This document shows, piece by piece, positions 24,634-38,227 of a DNA stretch of 64,000 nucleotides (position 1 is its first letter; every line of letters starts with the position of its first letter). A model generated the notes under the pieces. That model saw only the letters and a list, made by a program, of their open reading frames with translations, had not been told where the DNA came from and ran no database searches. The position numbers and the translations under genes were made by a program. This DNA comes from Pseudomonas faucium (lineage in GTDB: Bacteria > Pseudomonadota > Gammaproteobacteria > Pseudomonadales > Pseudomonadaceae): contig NZ_BQIP01000005.1 of the NCBI RefSeq assembly GCF_021602585.1, forward strand, positions 186,001 through 250,000, written 5' to 3'.

Positions 24634-24742
24634 CAGCGCGATTGATTCAGCTGCGACATTTGGTCACTGCACCTGCGACACCACGTCGCCGCTCTACTTA
24701 TTTCAGACTGCAGAGCTGGGTCTCTGTATAAGGATCTCTAGC

Positions 24743-25156
24743 ATGTCCGATTCGGCAGGACTCATCGCCCACAACTGGGGCTTTGCCATCTTCCTTTTGG
24801 GTGTCGTCGGCCTGTGTGCCTTCATGCTCGGCCTGTCCAGCCTGCTCGGTAGCAAGGCCTGGGGCCGCGCCAAGAACGAACCCTTCGAATCCGGCATGCT
24901 GCCCGTCGGCAGCGCTCGCCTGCGCCTGTCCGCCAAATTCTATCTGGTCGCGATGCTGTTCGTGATCTTCGATATCGAAGCCCTCTTTCTCTTTGCATGG
25001 TCTGTGTCCGTCCGCGAAAGCGGCTGGACCGGATTCGTCGAAGCACTCGTTTTCATAGCAATTCTGTTGGCAGGTCTTGTCTACCTATGGCGCGTCGGGG
25101 CACTTGATTGGGCTCCCGAAGGTCGTCGCAAGCGGCAAGCGAAGCTGAAACAATGA
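24743..25156 (+). CDS. nuoA: NADH-quinone oxidoreductase subunit A
   Basis: A 137-residue membrane subunit of complex I with three membrane helices. [46 protein letters not shown] is the NuoA/ND3 core: the first loop moves near the quinone site and the following helix carries acidic residues. It opens the thirteen-gene operon, nine bases before nuoB, behind the AT-rich regulatory region. Confidence 0.97.
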   Translation: MSDSAGLIAHNWGFAIFLLGVVGLCAFMLGLSSLLGSKAWGRAKNEPFESGMLPVGSARLRLSAKFYLVAMLFVIFDIEALFLFAWSVSVRESGWTGFVEALVFIAILLAGLVYLWRVGALDWAPEGRRKRQAKLKQ

Positions 25157-25165
25157 GGCTTTGGC

Positions 25166-25843
25166 ATGCAATACAATCTCACCAGAATCGATCCGGATGC
25201 GCCCAACGAGCAGTACCCGGTCGGTGAACGGGAAACCGTCACCGATCAACTGCTAGAGGACCAGGTCCACAAGAACATCTTCATGGGCAAACTTGAAGAT
25301 GTGCTGCGTGGCGCGGTCAACTGGGGTCGCAAGAACTCCCTCTGGCCGTACAACTTCGGCCTGTCCTGCTGCTACGTGGAAATGACCACGGCCTTCACGG
25401 CGCCCCACGACATCGCCCGCTTCGGCGCCGAAGTCATCCGGGCATCGCCGCGTCAGGCCGACTTCATGGTCATCGCCGGTACCTGCTTCGTGAAGATGGC
25501 GCCGATCATCCAGCGCCTGTACGAGCAGATGCTCGAGCCCAAGTGGGTCATCTCCATGGGTTCGTGCGCCAACTCCGGCGGCATGTACGACATCTACTCG
25601 GTCGTTCAGGGGGTCGACAAGTTCCTCCCCGTGGACGTCTATGTGCCCGGCTGCCCGCCGCGCCCTGAGGCTTTCCTGCAAGGCTTGATGCTGCTGCAGG
25701 AGTCGATCGGCCAAGAACGACGCCCGCTTTCCTGGGTTGTTGGTGATCAAGGCATTTACCGTGCCGAGATGCCAGCCCAGAAAGACCTGCGTCGTGAGCA
25801 GCGCATCGCCGTAACCAACCTGCGCAGCCCCGACGAAGTCTGA
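25166..25843 (+). CDS. nuoB: NADH-quinone oxidoreductase subunit B
   Basis: A 225-residue subunit in the Q module that carries Fe-S cluster N2, the last electron carrier before ubiquinone. The adjacent cysteine pair is in [13 protein letters not shown], with further ligands in GTCFVKMAP and [10 protein letters not shown]. The length is typical for Pseudomonas. An 81-base gap to nuoCD holds a short GC hairpin (GCCGCC..GGCGGC). Confidence 0.97.
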   Translation: MQYNLTRIDPDAPNEQYPVGERETVTDQLLEDQVHKNIFMGKLEDVLRGAVNWGRKNSLWPYNFGLSCCYVEMTTAFTAPHDIARFGAEVIRASPRQADFMVIAGTCFVKMAPIIQRLYEQMLEPKWVISMGSCANSGGMYDIYSVVQGVDKFLPVDVYVPGCPPRPEAFLQGLMLLQESIGQERRPLSWVVGDQGIYRAEMPAQKDLRREQRIAVTNLRSPDEV

Positions 25844-25906
25844 TCCAGCGACCTGCCGCCCGCTCCTATTTGGGAGCCGGCGGCCTGGCTTCATTCTTAA
25901 CGTTGA

Positions 25907-27706
<1,800 letters not shown>

Positions 27707-27708
27707 GC

Positions 27709-28206
27709 ATGAACAGCACGCTTATCCAGACTGACCGTTTCGCCCTGAGCGAAACCGAGCGCTCGGCCATCGAGCACGAGATGCACCACTACGAGGACCC
27801 GCGCGCGGCGTCCATCGAAGCCCTGAAGATCGTCCAGAAGGAACGTGGCTGGGTGCCGGACGGCGCCATCTACGCCATCGGCGAAGTGCTGGGCATCCCG
27901 GCCAGCGACGTCGAGGGTGTCGCCACCTTCTACAGCCAGATCTTCCGCCAGCCGGTCGGGCGCCACATCATCCGCGTGTGCGACAGCATGGTCTGCTACA
28001 TCGGCGGCCACGAGTCGGTGGTCAGCCAGATCCAGAGCGAACTGGGCATCGGCCTGGGCCAGACCACCCCGGACGGCCGCTTCACCCTGCTGCCGGTGTG
28101 CTGCCTGGGCAACTGCGACAAGGCCCCGGCGCTGATGATCGACGACGACACCTTTGGCGACGTGCAGCCCGCTGGCGTCTCCAAGCTGCTGGAGGGTTAC
28201 GTATGA
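27709..28206 (+). CDS. nuoE: NADH-quinone oxidoreductase subunit E
   Basis: A 165-residue thioredoxin-like subunit of the NADH-oxidising module, carrying the 2Fe-2S cluster N1a. Ligands are in [12 protein letters not shown] and [17 protein letters not shown]. Its stop overlaps the nuoF start as ATGA, implying translational coupling. Confidence 0.96.
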   Translation: MNSTLIQTDRFALSETERSAIEHEMHHYEDPRAASIEALKIVQKERGWVPDGAIYAIGEVLGIPASDVEGVATFYSQIFRQPVGRHIIRVCDSMVCYIGGHESVVSQIQSELGIGLGQTTPDGRFTLLPVCCLGNCDKAPALMIDDDTFGDVQPAGVSKLLEGYV

Positions 28207-29564
28207 CCATCACTTCCTTCGGCCCGGCCAACCGCATTGCGCGCACCGCCGAAACCCACCCGCTGACCTGGCGCCTGCGTGACGACGGCGAGCCGGTCTG
28301 GCTGGCCGAGTACGAGTCCAAGAACGGCTACGCCGCTGCCCGCAAGGCACTGGCCGAGATGTCCGCCGACGACATCGTGCAGAGCGTCAAGGACTCCGGC
28401 CTCAAGGGCCGCGGTGGCGCAGGTTTCCCCACTGGCGTGAAGTGGGGCCTGATGCCCAAAGACGAATCCATGAACATCCGCTACCTGCTGTGCAACGCGG
28501 ACGAAATGGAGCCGAACACCTGGAAGGACCGCATGCTGATGGAGCAACAGCCCCATCTGCTGGTCGAGGGCATGCTGATCAGCGCCCGCGCCCTGAAGGC
28601 CTACCGTGGCTACATCTTCCTGCGTGGCGAATACACCACCGCGGCGAAGAACCTCAACCGCGCCATCGATGAAGCCAAGGCCGCAGGCCTCTTGGGCAAG
28701 AACATCCTGGGCAGCGGCTTCGATTTCGAGCTGTTCGTGCACACCGGTGCCGGGCGCTACATCTGCGGTGAAGAAACCGCACTGATCAACTCGCTGGAAG
28801 GCCGCCGCGCCAACCCGCGCTCCAAGCCGCCCTTCCCTGCCGCCGTTGGCGTGTGGGGCAAGCCGACTTGCGTGAACAACGTCGAGACCCTGTGCAACGT
28901 GCCGGCGATCGTCGCCAACGGCAACGACTGGTACAAGTCGCTGGCCCGCGAAGGCAGCGAAGACCACGGCACCAAGCTGATGGGCTTCTCCGGCAAGGTG
29001 AAGAATCCGGGCCTGTGGGAACTGCCGTTCGGCGTCACCGCCCGCGAGCTGTTCGAAGACTACGCCGGCGGCATGCGCGATGGCTTCAAGCTCAAGTGCT
29101 GGCAGCCAGGCGGCGCCGGTACCGGCTTCCTGCTGCCCGAGCACCTCGACGCGCAGATGTACGCCGGTGGCATCGCCAAGGTCGGCACCCGCATGGGTAC
29201 GGGCCTTGCCATGGCGGTCGACGACAGCGTCAACATGGTCTCGCTGCTGCGCAACATGGAAGAGTTCTTCGCCCGCGAATCGTGCGGCTGGTGCACCCCC
29301 TGCCGTGACGGCCTGCCGTGGAGCGTGAAGATGCTGCGCGCGCTGGAGAAAGGCCAGGGCCGCGCCGAAGACATCGAGACCCTGCTGGGTCTGGTCAACT
29401 TCCTCGGCCCAGGCCGTACCTTCTGTGCTCACGCACCGGGTGCCGTCGAGCCATTGGGCAGTGCCATCAAATACTTCCGCTCGGAGTTCGAGGCCGGTGT
29501 GGCGCCTGAAAGCGCTGGCACCCTGCGCCCGAACCTGGCGAAACCGATCGTGGTCGGCGCATAA
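28203..29564 (+). CDS. nuoF: NADH-quinone oxidoreductase subunit F
   Basis: A 453-residue subunit that binds NADH and FMN and holds 4Fe-4S cluster N3. The glycine-rich [16 protein letters not shown] and [12 protein letters not shown] bind nucleotide; [18 protein letters not shown] and the cluster motif [11 protein letters not shown] are present. The ATG at 28203 overlaps the nuoE stop. A 131-base gap follows before nuoG. Confidence 0.97.
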   Translation: MTITSFGPANRIARTAETHPLTWRLRDDGEPVWLAEYESKNGYAAARKALAEMSADDIVQSVKDSGLKGRGGAGFPTGVKWGLMPKDESMNIRYLLCNADEMEPNTWKDRMLMEQQPHLLVEGMLISARALKAYRGYIFLRGEYTTAAKNLNRAIDEAKAAGLLGKNILGSGFDFELFVHTGAGRYICGEETALINSLEGRRANPRSKPPFPAAVGVWGKPTCVNNVETLCNVPAIVANGNDWYKSLAREGSEDHGTKLMGFSGKVKNPGLWELPFGVTARELFEDYAGGMRDGFKLKCWQPGGAGTGFLLPEHLDAQMYAGGIAKVGTRMGTGLAMAVDDSVNMVSLLRNMEEFFARESCGWCTPCRDGLPWSVKMLRALEKGQGRAEDIETLLGLVNFLGPGRTFCAHAPGAVEPLGSAIKYFRSEFEAGVAPESAGTLRPNLAKPIVVGA

Positions 29565-29695
29565 CAAGATGAAACACGGGTGGTCCGTGCCACCCGTCAG
29601 CCTGCAGGCTGGCCCGAGTGATCGAGGCGAGCCGCAGGCACACCGATTTCCATTAGCCACGCCCGCTCACGCGGGCCAACGAAGAACTTTGAACA
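29565..29695. other. Intergenic gap nuoF-nuoG
   Basis: Longest gap inside the operon (131 bases). It holds two short inverted repeats, AGCCTGCAGGCT near 29598 and GCCCGCTCACGCGGGC near 29663. No gene seen. Confidence 0.5.
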
Positions 29696-32410
29696 ATGGC
29701 CACTATCCACGTAGACGGCAAAGCGCTCGAAGTCAACGGTGCAGACAACCTGTTACAGGCGTGTCTGTCGCTCGGCCTCGACATCCCCTATTTCTGCTGG
29801 CACCCGGCGCTCGGTAGCGTTGGCGCCTGCCGGCAATGTGCGGTCAAGCAGTACACCGACGAGAACGACACCCGTGGTCGTATCGTCATGTCCTGCATGA
29901 CCCCTGCCTCCGACGGCACCTGGATTTCCATCGACGATGACGAGTCCAAGGCGTTTCGCGCCAGCGTCGTCGAATGGCTGATGACCAACCACCCGCACGA
30001 CTGCCCGGTGTGCGAGGAAGGCGGTCACTGCCACCTGCAGGACATGACGGTAATGACCGGCCACAACGAGCGCCGCTACCGTTTCACCAAGCGTACCCAC
30101 CAGAACCAGGACCTCGGCCCGTTCATCGCCCACGAGATGAACCGCTGCATCGCCTGCTACCGCTGCGTGCGCTACTACAAGGACTATGCCGGTGGTACCG
30201 ACCTGGGCGTCTACGGCGCCCACGACAACGTGTACTTCGGCCGCGTTGAAGACGGCGTGCTGGAAAGCGAATTCTCCGGCAACCTGACCGAGGTCTGCCC
30301 GACCGGCGTGTTCACCGACAAGACCCACTCCGAGCGCTACAACCGCAAGTGGGACATGCAGTTCGCCCCGAGCATCTGCCACGGCTGCTCCAGCGGCTGC
30401 AACATCAGCCCGGGCGAGCGCTACGGCGAACTGCGCCGCATCGAGAACCGCTTCAACGGCTCGGTCAACCAGTACTTCCTGTGCGACCGCGGCCGCTTCG
30501 GCTATGGCTACGTCAACCGCACCGACCGCCCGCGCCAGCCGTTCCTCGCCGATGGCACCAAGCTGGGCCTGGACGCCGCCCTGGACAAGGCCGCCGACCT
30601 GCTGCGCGGCCGCACCATCGTCGGTATCGGCTCGCCACGCGCCAGCCTCGAGAGCAACTACGGCCTGCGTGAGCTGGTCGGTGCCGAGTACTTCTACTCG
30701 GGTATCGAAGCCGGCGAACTGGCCCGCGTGCGCCTGGCCCTGAACGTGCTGAACAACAGCCCGCTGCCGGTGCCGACCCTGCGCGACATCGAAGACCACG
30801 ACGCCGTGTTCGTGCTCGGCGAAGACCTGACCCAGACCGCTGCCCGCGTCGCCCTGGCCGTGCGCCAGGCCACCAAGGGCAAGGCCGAGGCCATGGCCGA
30901 ATCGATGAAAGTGCAGCCGTGGCTCGACGCCGCGGTGAAGAACATCGGCCAGCACGCGCTGTACCCGCTGTTCATCGCTTCCCTGGCTGAAACCAAGCTC
31001 GACGACGTCGCCGAAGAGTGCGTGCACGCCTCCCCGGCCGACCTGGCCCGCATCGGCTTCGCCGTGGCCCACGCCATCGACCCGAGCGCCCCAGCAGTCG
31101 CCGGCCTGGACCAGGAAGCGCAAGCCCTGGCCCAGCGCATCGCCGATGCCCTGGTTGCCGCCAAGCGCCCGCTGGTCGTTGCCGGTACCTCGCTGGCCGA
31201 CGCGGCGCTGATCGAAGCGGCCGCCAACATCGCCAAGGCCCTGAAGCTGCGCGAGAAGAACGGCTCGCTGAGCCTGGTCGTGCCTGAGGCCAACAGCCTG
31301 GGCATGGCGATGCTCGGCGGCGAGTCCGTCGATGCCGCGCTGGACGCGGTCATCAGCGGCAAGGCCGACGCCATCGTGGTACTGGAAAACGACCTGTACG
31401 CCCGCGTACCGGCCGCCAAGGTCGACGCAGCCCTGGCCGCGGCCAAGGTGGTGATCGTCGCCGACCACTCCAAGACCGCCACCCTGGACCGTGCCCACCT
31501 GGTGCTGCCGGCCGCCTCCTTCGCCGAAGGCGACGGTACCCTGGTCAGCCAGGAAGGCCGTGCCCAGCGCTTCTTCCAGGTGTTCGACCCGCAGTACCTG
31601 GACAGCAGCATCCAGATCCACGAAGGCTGGCGCTGGATGCACGCCCTGCGTGCCACCCTGCTGAACAAGCCGGTCGACTGGACCCAGCTGGACCACGTCA
31701 CCAGCGCCTGCGCCGAAGCCGCCCCGCAACTGGCCGGCATCGTCAACGCAGCGCCAAGCGCCGCATTCCGCATCAAGGGCATGAAGCTTGCCCGTGAGCC
31801 GCTGCGCTACTCCGGCCGTACCGCCATGCGCGCCAACATCAGCGTGCACGAGCCGCGCACCCCGCAAGACAAGGACACCGCGTTCGCCTTCTCCATGGAA
31901 GGCTACTCGGGCTCCGCCGAGCCGCGCCAGCAGGTGCCGTTCGCCTGGTCGCCGGGCTGGAACTCGCCGCAGGCCTGGAACAAGTTCCAGGACGAAGTCG
32001 GTGGCCACCTGCGCGCCGGTGACCCGGGCGTGCGCCTGATCGAATCGCAGGGCGACCGCCTGAACTGGTTCAACGCCATCCCGGGCGCCTTCAACCCGGC
32101 CCGTGGCACCTGGACCGCGGTACCGTTCTTCCACCTGTTCGGCAGCGAAGAAAGCTCCTCGCGCGCCGCCCCAGTGCAAGAGCGCATCCCGGCTGCCTAC
32201 GTGGCCCTGGCCAAGTCCGAAGCCGACCGCCTGGGCGTCAACGAGGGTGCCCTGCTGAGCCTGAACGTCGCCGGCGTTTCGCTGCGCCTGCCGCTGCGTA
32301 TCAATGAAGAACTGGGCGCTGGCCTGGTTGCGTTGCCCAAAGGCCTGGCCGGCATTCCGCCTGCCATCTTCGGTGCATCCGTCGAAGGTCTGCAGGAGGC
32401 AGCACAATGA
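29696..32410 (+). CDS. nuoG: NADH-quinone oxidoreductase subunit G
   Basis: A 904-residue peripheral subunit. The N-terminal ferredoxin-like domain has [22 protein letters not shown] (2Fe-2S N1b). The region [20 protein letters not shown] and [16 protein letters not shown] bind further 4Fe-4S clusters, and [11 protein letters not shown] matches the extra N7 site known in E. coli-type NuoG. The large C-terminal part resembles molybdopterin oxidoreductases without their cofactor. Its end overlaps nuoH as ATGA. Confidence 0.97.
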   Translation: MATIHVDGKALEVNGADNLLQACLSLGLDIPYFCWHPALGSVGACRQCAVKQYTDENDTRGRIVMSCMTPASDGTWISIDDDESKAFRASVVEWLMTNHPHDCPVCEEGGHCHLQDMTVMTGHNERRYRFTKRTHQNQDLGPFIAHEMNRCIACYRCVRYYKDYAGGTDLGVYGAHDNVYFGRVEDGVLESEFSGNLTEVCPTGVFTDKTHSERYNRKWDMQFAPSICHGCSSGCNISPGERYGELRRIENRFNGSVNQYFLCDRGRFGYGYVNRTDRPRQPFLADGTKLGLDAALDKAADLLRGRTIVGIGSPRASLESNYGLRELVGAEYFYSGIEAGELARVRLALNVLNNSPLPVPTLRDIEDHDAVFVLGEDLTQTAARVALAVRQATKGKAEAMAESMKVQPWLDAAVKNIGQHALYPLFIASLAETKLDDVAEECVHASPADLARIGFAVAHAIDPSAPAVAGLDQEAQALAQRIADALVAAKRPLVVAGTSLADAALIEAAANIAKALKLREKNGSLSLVVPEANSLGMAMLGGESVDAALDAVISGKADAIVVLENDLYARVPAAKVDAALAAAKVVIVADHSKTATLDRAHLVLPAASFAEGDGTLVSQEGRAQRFFQVFDPQYLDSSIQIHEGWRWMHALRATLLNKPVDWTQLDHVTSACAEAAPQLAGIVNAAPSAAFRIKGMKLAREPLRYSGRTAMRANISVHEPRTPQDKDTAFAFSMEGYSGSAEPRQQVPFAWSPGWNSPQAWNKFQDEVGGHLRAGDPGVRLIESQGDRLNWFNAIPGAFNPARGTWTAVPFFHLFGSEESSSRAAPVQERIPAAYVALAKSEADRLGVNEGALLSLNVAGVSLRLPLRINEELGAGLVALPKGLAGIPPAIFGASVEGLQEAAQ

Positions 32411-33414
32411 GCTGGTTCACCCCCGAAGTGATCGATGTGATCCTCACCGTGCTGCGGGCCATCGTGGTCCTGCTCGCGGTGGTGGTCTGCGGCGCGCTGC
32501 TCAGCTTCGTCGAGCGCCGCCTGCTGGGCTGGTGGCAGGACCGTTACGGCCCGAACCGCGTAGGCCCGTTCGGCATGTTCCAGATCGCTGCCGACATGCT
32601 GAAGATGTTCTTCAAGGAAGACTGGAACCCGCCCTTCGTCGACCGCGTGATCTTCACCCTGGCGCCAGTGGTGGCCATGAGCGCCCTGCTGATCGCCTTC
32701 GTGGTCATCCCGATCACCCCGACCTGGGGCGTCGCCGACCTGAACATCGGCCTGCTGTTCTTCTTCGCCATGGCCGGCCTGTCGGTCTATGCCGTGCTCT
32801 TCGCCGGCTGGTCGTCGAACAACAAGTACGCCCTGCTGGGCAGCTTGCGCGCGTCGGCACAGACCGTGTCGTACGAGGTGTTCCTGGGCCTGGCGCTGAT
32901 GGGCGTGGTGGTGCAGGTGGGTTCGTTCAACATGCGCGACATCGTTGAATACCAGGCCCAGAACCTGTGGTTCATCATTCCGCAGTTCTTCGGCTTCTGC
33001 ACCTTCTTCATCGCTGGCGTCGCCGTGACTCACCGTCACCCGTTCGACCAGCCGGAAGCGGAACAGGAACTGGCCGACGGCTACCACATCGAATATGCCG
33101 GCATGAAATGGGGCATGTTCTTCGTCGGCGAGTACATCGGCATCATCCTCATCTCGGCGCTGCTGGTAACTCTGTTCTTCGGCGGCTGGCACGGCCCGTT
33201 CGGCATCCTGCCGCAACTGTCGTTCCTGTGGTTCGCGCTGAAGACCGCGTTCTTCATCATGCTGTTCATCCTGCTGCGCGCCTCGATCCCGCGCCCACGC
33301 TATGACCAGGTGATGGACTTCAGCTGGAAGTTCTGCCTGCCGCTGACCCTGATCAATTTGCTGGTGACCGCTGCGATCGTGCTCTACAACACGCCAGCCG
33401 TCGCGGCCCAGTGA
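32407..33414 (+). CDS. nuoH: NADH-quinone oxidoreductase subunit H
   Basis: A 335-residue membrane subunit with eight helices that joins the Q module to the proton pumps. Conserved blocks are [27 protein letters not shown], the loop [29 protein letters not shown], and [11 protein letters not shown]. It starts within the nuoG stop. Confidence 0.97.
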   Translation: MSWFTPEVIDVILTVLRAIVVLLAVVVCGALLSFVERRLLGWWQDRYGPNRVGPFGMFQIAADMLKMFFKEDWNPPFVDRVIFTLAPVVAMSALLIAFVVIPITPTWGVADLNIGLLFFFAMAGLSVYAVLFAGWSSNNKYALLGSLRASAQTVSYEVFLGLALMGVVVQVGSFNMRDIVEYQAQNLWFIIPQFFGFCTFFIAGVAVTHRHPFDQPEAEQELADGYHIEYAGMKWGMFFVGEYIGIILISALLVTLFFGGWHGPFGILPQLSFLWFALKTAFFIMLFILLRASIPRPRYDQVMDFSWKFCLPLTLINLLVTAAIVLYNTPAVAAQ

Positions 33415-33425
33415 GGATTTGACCC

Positions 33426-33974
33426 ATGTTCAAGTATATCGGCGACATCGTTAAGGGCACCGGCACCCAGCTGCGCAGCCTGGCAATGGTGTTCTCCCAC
33501 GGGTTCCGCAAGCGCGACACCCTGCAATACCCCGAAGAGCCCGTGTACCTGCCGCCGCGCTACCGCGGCCGCATCGTCCTCACCCGCGACCCCGATGGCG
33601 AGGAGCGTTGCGTTGCCTGCAACCTCTGCGCGGTGGCCTGCCCGGTCGGCTGCATCTCGCTGCAGAAGGCCGAGACCGAGGACGGCCGCTGGTACCCGGA
33701 GTTCTTCCGCATCAACTTCTCGCGCTGCATCTTCTGCGGCCTGTGTGAAGAAGCGTGCCCGACCACCGCGATCCAGCTGACTCCGGATTTTGAAATGGCC
33801 GAGTTCAAGCGTCAGGACCTGGTGTACGAGAAAGAAGATCTGCTGATCTCCGGCCCCGGCAAGAACCCTGACTACAACTTCTACCGTGTTGCGGGTATGG
33901 CGATCGCTGGCAAGCCGAAAGGCTCTGCACAGAACGAAGCCGAGCCGATCAACGTGAAGAGCTTGCTCCCATAA
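33426..33974 (+). CDS. nuoI: NADH-quinone oxidoreductase subunit I
   Basis: A 182-residue ferredoxin-type subunit with two 4Fe-4S motifs, [12 protein letters not shown] and [12 protein letters not shown] (clusters N6a and N6b), passing electrons towards NuoB. It lies in close operon spacing with nuoH (11 bases) and nuoJ (10 bases). Confidence 0.97.
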   Translation: MFKYIGDIVKGTGTQLRSLAMVFSHGFRKRDTLQYPEEPVYLPPRYRGRIVLTRDPDGEERCVACNLCAVACPVGCISLQKAETEDGRWYPEFFRINFSRCIFCGLCEEACPTTAIQLTPDFEMAEFKRQDLVYEKEDLLISGPGKNPDYNFYRVAGMAIAGKPKGSAQNEAEPINVKSLLP

Positions 33975-33984
33975 GGACAGAAAG

Positions 33985-34485
33985 ATGGAATTCGCTTTCT
34001 ACTTCGCATCCGGGATCGCCGTGGTCTCCACCCTTCGGGTGGTTACCGGCACCAACCCCGTGCACGCCTTGCTTTACCTGATCATTTCGCTGATTTCCGT
34101 GGCCATGATCTTCTTCGCCCTGGGTGCGCCGTTCGCCGGCGCCCTGGAAGTGATCGCCTACGCCGGCGCCATCATGGTGCTGTTCGTGTTCGTGGTGATG
34201 ATGCTCAACCTGGGGCCGGCTTCGGTCGCCCAGGAACGGGGCTGGCTCAAGCCCGGTATCTGGGCAGGGCCGGTGATCCTCGCCGCGCTGCTGCTGCTGG
34301 AGTTGCTGTACGTGCTGTTCGTCGCCCCGAGCGGCGCCGGCATCAGCGGCACCACCGTGGGCCCGAAAGAAGTGGGCATCAGCCTGTTCGGCCCGTACCT
34401 GCTGGTGGTCGAACTGGCGTCGATGCTGCTGCTCGCGGCGGCCGTCACTGCCTTCCACCTGGGCCGCAACGAGGCGAAGGAGTAA
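33985..34485 (+). CDS. nuoJ: NADH-quinone oxidoreductase subunit J
   Basis: A 166-residue membrane subunit with five helices. [51 protein letters not shown] is the ND6/NuoJ core with the pi-bulge helix. Three bases separate it from nuoK. Confidence 0.96.
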   Translation: MEFAFYFASGIAVVSTLRVVTGTNPVHALLYLIISLISVAMIFFALGAPFAGALEVIAYAGAIMVLFVFVVMMLNLGPASVAQERGWLKPGIWAGPVILAALLLLELLYVLFVAPSGAGISGTTVGPKEVGISLFGPYLLVVELASMLLLAAAVTAFHLGRNEAKE

Positions 34486-34488
34486 ATC

Positions 34489-34797
34489 ATGGGTGCTATC
34501 CCTCTCGAACACGGGCTCGCCGTCGCCGGCATCCTGTTCTGCTTAGGTCTGGTTGGCCTGATGGTCCGCCGCAACATCCTCTTCGTGCTCATGAGCCTGG
34601 AAGTCATGATGAACGCCTCTGCCCTGGCGTTCGTCGTCGCCGGTGCCCGTTGGGTCCAGCCCGACGGCCAGGTGATGTTCATTCTGGTGATCAGCCTGGC
34701 AGCCGCCGAGGCCAGCATTGGCCTGGCCATCCTGCTGCAGCTGTATCGCCGCTTCCACACTCTCGACATCGATGCTGCCAGTGAGATGCGCGGATGA
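34489..34797 (+). CDS. nuoK: NADH-quinone oxidoreductase subunit K
   Basis: A 102-residue ND4L-type subunit with three helices. The conserved glutamates are in [18 protein letters not shown] and [18 protein letters not shown], part of the proton path. It overlaps nuoL by four bases. Confidence 0.96.
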   Translation: MGAIPLEHGLAVAGILFCLGLVGLMVRRNILFVLMSLEVMMNASALAFVVAGARWVQPDGQVMFILVISLAAAEASIGLAILLQLYRRFHTLDIDAASEMRG

Positions 34798-36647
34798 ACC
34801 TTCTCTTCCTGACTTTCGTCTTCCCCCTCGTCGGCTTCCTGCTGCTGTCGTTCTCGCGCGGGCGGTTCTCGGAGAACCTGTCCGCGCTGATCGGCGTCGG
34901 CTCGGTGGGCCTGTCGGCCGCCACCGCCGCCTATGTGATCTGGCAGTTCAATGTCGCCCCGCCTGAAGGCGGCGCGTACAGCCAGCTGCTGTGGCAGTGG
35001 ATGTCGGTGGACGGCTTCGCGCCGAACTTCACCCTGTACCTGGACGGCCTGTCGGTCACCATGCTCGGCGTGGTCACCGGTGTCGGCTTCCTGATCCACC
35101 TGTTCGCCTCCTGGTACATGCGTGGCGAAGCCGGTTACTCGCGCTTCTTCTCGTACACCAACCTGTTCATCGCCAGCATGCTGTTCCTGATCCTCGGCGA
35201 TAACCTGCTGTTCATCTACTTCGGCTGGGAAGGCGTGGGCCTGTGCTCGTACCTGTTGATCGGTTTCTACTACAGCAACCGCAACAACGGTAACGCGGCA
35301 CTGAAGGCCTTCATCGTCACCCGTATCGGCGACGTGTTCATGGCCATCGGCCTGTTCATCCTGTTCGCCCAGCTGGGTACCCTGAACGTGCAGGAACTGC
35401 TGGTGCTGGCACCGCAGAAGTTCCAGGCGGGTGACACCTGGATGGTACTGGCGACCCTGATGCTGCTGGGTGGCGCGGTCGGTAAATCGGCCCAGCTGCC
35501 GCTGCAGACCTGGCTGGCCGACGCGATGGCAGGCCCGACCCCGGTTTCGGCACTGATCCACGCGGCAACCATGGTGACCGCGGGCGTGTACCTGATCGCC
35601 CGTACCAACGGCCTGTTCCTGCTGGCGCCGGACATCCTGCACCTGGTCGGTGTGGTCGGTGGTGTCACGCTGGTGCTGGCCGGCTTCGCCGCGCTGGTGC
35701 AGACCGACATCAAGCGTATCCTCGCCTACTCGACCATGAGCCAGATCGGCTACATGTTCCTGGCCCTGGGCGTTGGCGCCTGGGACGCGGCGATCTTCCA
35801 CCTGATGACCCACGCCTTCTTCAAGGCCCTGCTGTTCCTTGCCTCGGGTGCGGTGATCGTTGCCTGCCACCACGAGCAGAACATCTTCAAGATGGGCGGC
35901 CTGTGGAAGAAACTGCCGCTGGCCTACGCCAGCTTCGTGGTCGGTGGCGCGGCCCTCGCGGCCCTGCCGATCGTGACCGTGGGCTTCTACTCCAAGGACG
36001 AGATCCTCTGGGAAGCCTTCGCCAGCGGCAACAGCGGCCTGCTGTACGCCGGCCTGGTCGGTGCCTTCATGACCTCGCTGTACACCTTCCGCCTGATCTT
36101 CATCGCCTTCCACGGCGAAGCCAAGACCGAAGCCCACGCCGGCCACGGCATCAGCCACTGGCTGCCACTGGGCGTGCTGATCGTGCTGTCGACCTTCGTC
36201 GGCGCCTGGATCACCCCGCCGCTGGCAGGCGTGCTGCCTGAAAGCGCCGGCCACGCCGGTGGTGAAGCCAAGCACGCGCTGGAAATCACCTCGGGCGCCA
36301 TCGCTATCGCCGGTATCCTGCTGGCGGCGATGCTGTTCCTGGGCAAGCGTCGCCTGGTCTCGGCCATCGCCAACAGCGGCATCGGCCGCGTCCTGTCGGC
36401 CTGGTGGTTCGCCGCCTGGGGCTTCGACTGGATCTACGACAAGCTCTTCGTCAAACCTTACCTGCTGATCAGCCACATCCTGCGCAAGGACCCGGTTGAC
36501 CGCAGCATCGGCCTGATCCCTCGGATGGCTCGCGGCGGCCACGTCGCCATGAGCAAGACCGAGACTGGCCAGCTGCGCTGGTACACCGCCTCGATCGCCG
36601 TCGGTGCCGTGCTGGTGCTCGGCGCCGTGGTAGTGGCCGCGGTATGA
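34794..36647 (+). CDS. nuoL: NADH-quinone oxidoreductase subunit L
   Basis: A 617-residue ND5-type antiporter-like pump subunit. [53 protein letters not shown] and [15 protein letters not shown] hold the key glutamate, lysine and histidine positions. The C-terminal region provides the long lateral helix. A 40-base gap precedes nuoM. Confidence 0.96.
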   Translation: MNLLFLTFVFPLVGFLLLSFSRGRFSENLSALIGVGSVGLSAATAAYVIWQFNVAPPEGGAYSQLLWQWMSVDGFAPNFTLYLDGLSVTMLGVVTGVGFLIHLFASWYMRGEAGYSRFFSYTNLFIASMLFLILGDNLLFIYFGWEGVGLCSYLLIGFYYSNRNNGNAALKAFIVTRIGDVFMAIGLFILFAQLGTLNVQELLVLAPQKFQAGDTWMVLATLMLLGGAVGKSAQLPLQTWLADAMAGPTPVSALIHAATMVTAGVYLIARTNGLFLLAPDILHLVGVVGGVTLVLAGFAALVQTDIKRILAYSTMSQIGYMFLALGVGAWDAAIFHLMTHAFFKALLFLASGAVIVACHHEQNIFKMGGLWKKLPLAYASFVVGGAALAALPIVTVGFYSKDEILWEAFASGNSGLLYAGLVGAFMTSLYTFRLIFIAFHGEAKTEAHAGHGISHWLPLGVLIVLSTFVGAWITPPLAGVLPESAGHAGGEAKHALEITSGAIAIAGILLAAMLFLGKRRLVSAIANSGIGRVLSAWWFAAWGFDWIYDKLFVKPYLLISHILRKDPVDRSIGLIPRMARGGHVAMSKTETGQLRWYTASIAVGAVLVLGAVVVAAV

Positions 36648-36687
36648 CAATGAATCTTGCGACTTTGCCAAAGGAAACCAACCCGTC

Positions 36688-38220
36688 ATGATTTTGCCTT
36701 GGCTGATCCTGATCCCCTTCATCGGCGGCTTCCTGTGCTGGCTGGGTGAGCGCTTCGGCGCCACCCTGCCGCGCTGGATCGCACTGCTGACCATGTCCCT
36801 GTTGCTCGGTATCGGCCTGTGGCTGTGGGGCACCGGCGACTACACCCTGGCCCCCGCTCCGGGCGCCGAACCTGCCTGGGCACTGGAATACAAGGTCCAG
36901 TGGATCAAGCGCTTCGGCATCAGCATCCACCTGGCCCTGGACGGCCTGTCGCTGCTGATGATCCTGCTCACCGGCCTGCTCGGTGTGCTCTCGGTACTGT
37001 GCTCCTGGAAAGAGATCCAGCGTCACGTCGGCTTCTTCCACCTCAACCTGATGTGGATCCTGGGCGGCGTGGTCGGTGTGTTCCTGGCCCTGGACCTGTT
37101 CCTGTTCTTCTTCTTCTGGGAAATGATGCTGGTGCCGATGTATTTCCTCATCGCGCTCTGGGGTCACAGCTCGGCAGACGGCAAAAAGACTCGGATCTAC
37201 GCCGCCACCAAGTTCTTCATCTTCACCCAGGCCAGCGGCCTGATCATGCTGGTGGCGATCCTTGGCCTGGTGCTGGTCAACTACAACACCACCGGCGTGC
37301 TCACCTTCAACTACAGCGACCTGCTCAAGGCCGAACTGCCGGCCGGTGTCGAGTACGTGCTGATGCTGGGCTTCTTCATCGCCTTTGCGGTGAAGCTGCC
37401 GGTGGTGCCGTTCCACTCCTGGCTGCCTGACGCTCACGCCCAGGCACCGACCGCAGGTTCCGTGGACCTGGCCGGTATCCTGCTGAAGACGGCGGCCTAC
37501 GGCCTGCTGCGTTTCGCCCTGCCGCTGTTCCCGAACGCCTCGGCCGAGTTCGCGCCGATCGCCATGACCCTGGGCCTGATCGGTATCTTCTACGGTGCCT
37601 TCCTGGCCTTCGCGCAAAGCGACATCAAGCGCCTGATCGCCTTCTCCAGCGTTTCGCACATGGGCTTCGTGCTGATCGGCATCTACTCCGGCAGCCAGCA
37701 GGCCCTGCAAGGCGCGGTGATCCAGATGCTGGCCCACGGCCTGTCGGCCGCCGCGCTGTTCATCCTGTCCGGCCAGCTGTACGAGCGCCTGCACACCCGT
37801 GACATGCGCCAGATGGGCGGCCTGTGGCACCGCATCGCCTACCTGCCAGCCATCAGCCTGTTCTTCGCCGCCGCCTCCCTGGGCCTGCCGGGTACCGGCA
37901 ACTTCGTCGGCGAGTTCCTGATCCTGATCGGCAGCTTCGCCCATGTACCGTGGATCACCGTGATCGCCACCACCGGCCTGGTATTCGGTTCGGTGTACTC
38001 GCTGATCATGATCCACCGCGCCTACTTCGGCCCGGCCAAGGCCGACACCGTGCTGGCCGGCATGGACGGTCGCGAAATGATCATGGTCCTGGGCCTGGCG
38101 GTACTGCTGGTGCTGCTGGGCGTGTATCCGCAGCCGTTCCTCGACACCTCTGCCGCCACCATGAGTGGTGTGCAGCAGTGGCTCGGTTCCGCTTTCACTC
38201 AACTCGCTTCGGCCCGGTAA
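36688..38220 (+). CDS. nuoM: NADH-quinone oxidoreductase subunit M
   Basis: A 510-residue ND4-type pump subunit. [19 protein letters not shown] has the conserved glutamate, and [39 protein letters not shown] and [18 protein letters not shown] follow. It is seven bases ahead of nuoN. Confidence 0.96.
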   Translation: MILPWLILIPFIGGFLCWLGERFGATLPRWIALLTMSLLLGIGLWLWGTGDYTLAPAPGAEPAWALEYKVQWIKRFGISIHLALDGLSLLMILLTGLLGVLSVLCSWKEIQRHVGFFHLNLMWILGGVVGVFLALDLFLFFFFWEMMLVPMYFLIALWGHSSADGKKTRIYAATKFFIFTQASGLIMLVAILGLVLVNYNTTGVLTFNYSDLLKAELPAGVEYVLMLGFFIAFAVKLPVVPFHSWLPDAHAQAPTAGSVDLAGILLKTAAYGLLRFALPLFPNASAEFAPIAMTLGLIGIFYGAFLAFAQSDIKRLIAFSSVSHMGFVLIGIYSGSQQALQGAVIQMLAHGLSAAALFILSGQLYERLHTRDMRQMGGLWHRIAYLPAISLFFAAASLGLPGTGNFVGEFLILIGSFAHVPWITVIATTGLVFGSVYSLIMIHRAYFGPAKADTVLAGMDGREMIMVLGLAVLLVLLGVYPQPFLDTSAATMSGVQQWLGSAFTQLASAR

Positions 38221-38227
38221 GAGCGCT

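Larger units (their letters stand above)
24362..24742. other. AT-rich regulatory region upstream of nuo
   Basis: No gene. The stretch is far richer in A and T than its surroundings. It holds a dyad (GAGTCTT..TGCAAGT near 24367-24390 against ACTTGCAAGACTC ending near 24420), a Fur-like motif and a sigma-70-like promoter, listed separately. Confidence 0.6.

Noticed and set aside
34158-36833. Long minus-strand reading frame over nuoJ-L
   Set aside because: Antisense shadow of three certain nuo genes; rich in His, Gln and Gly with no domain.
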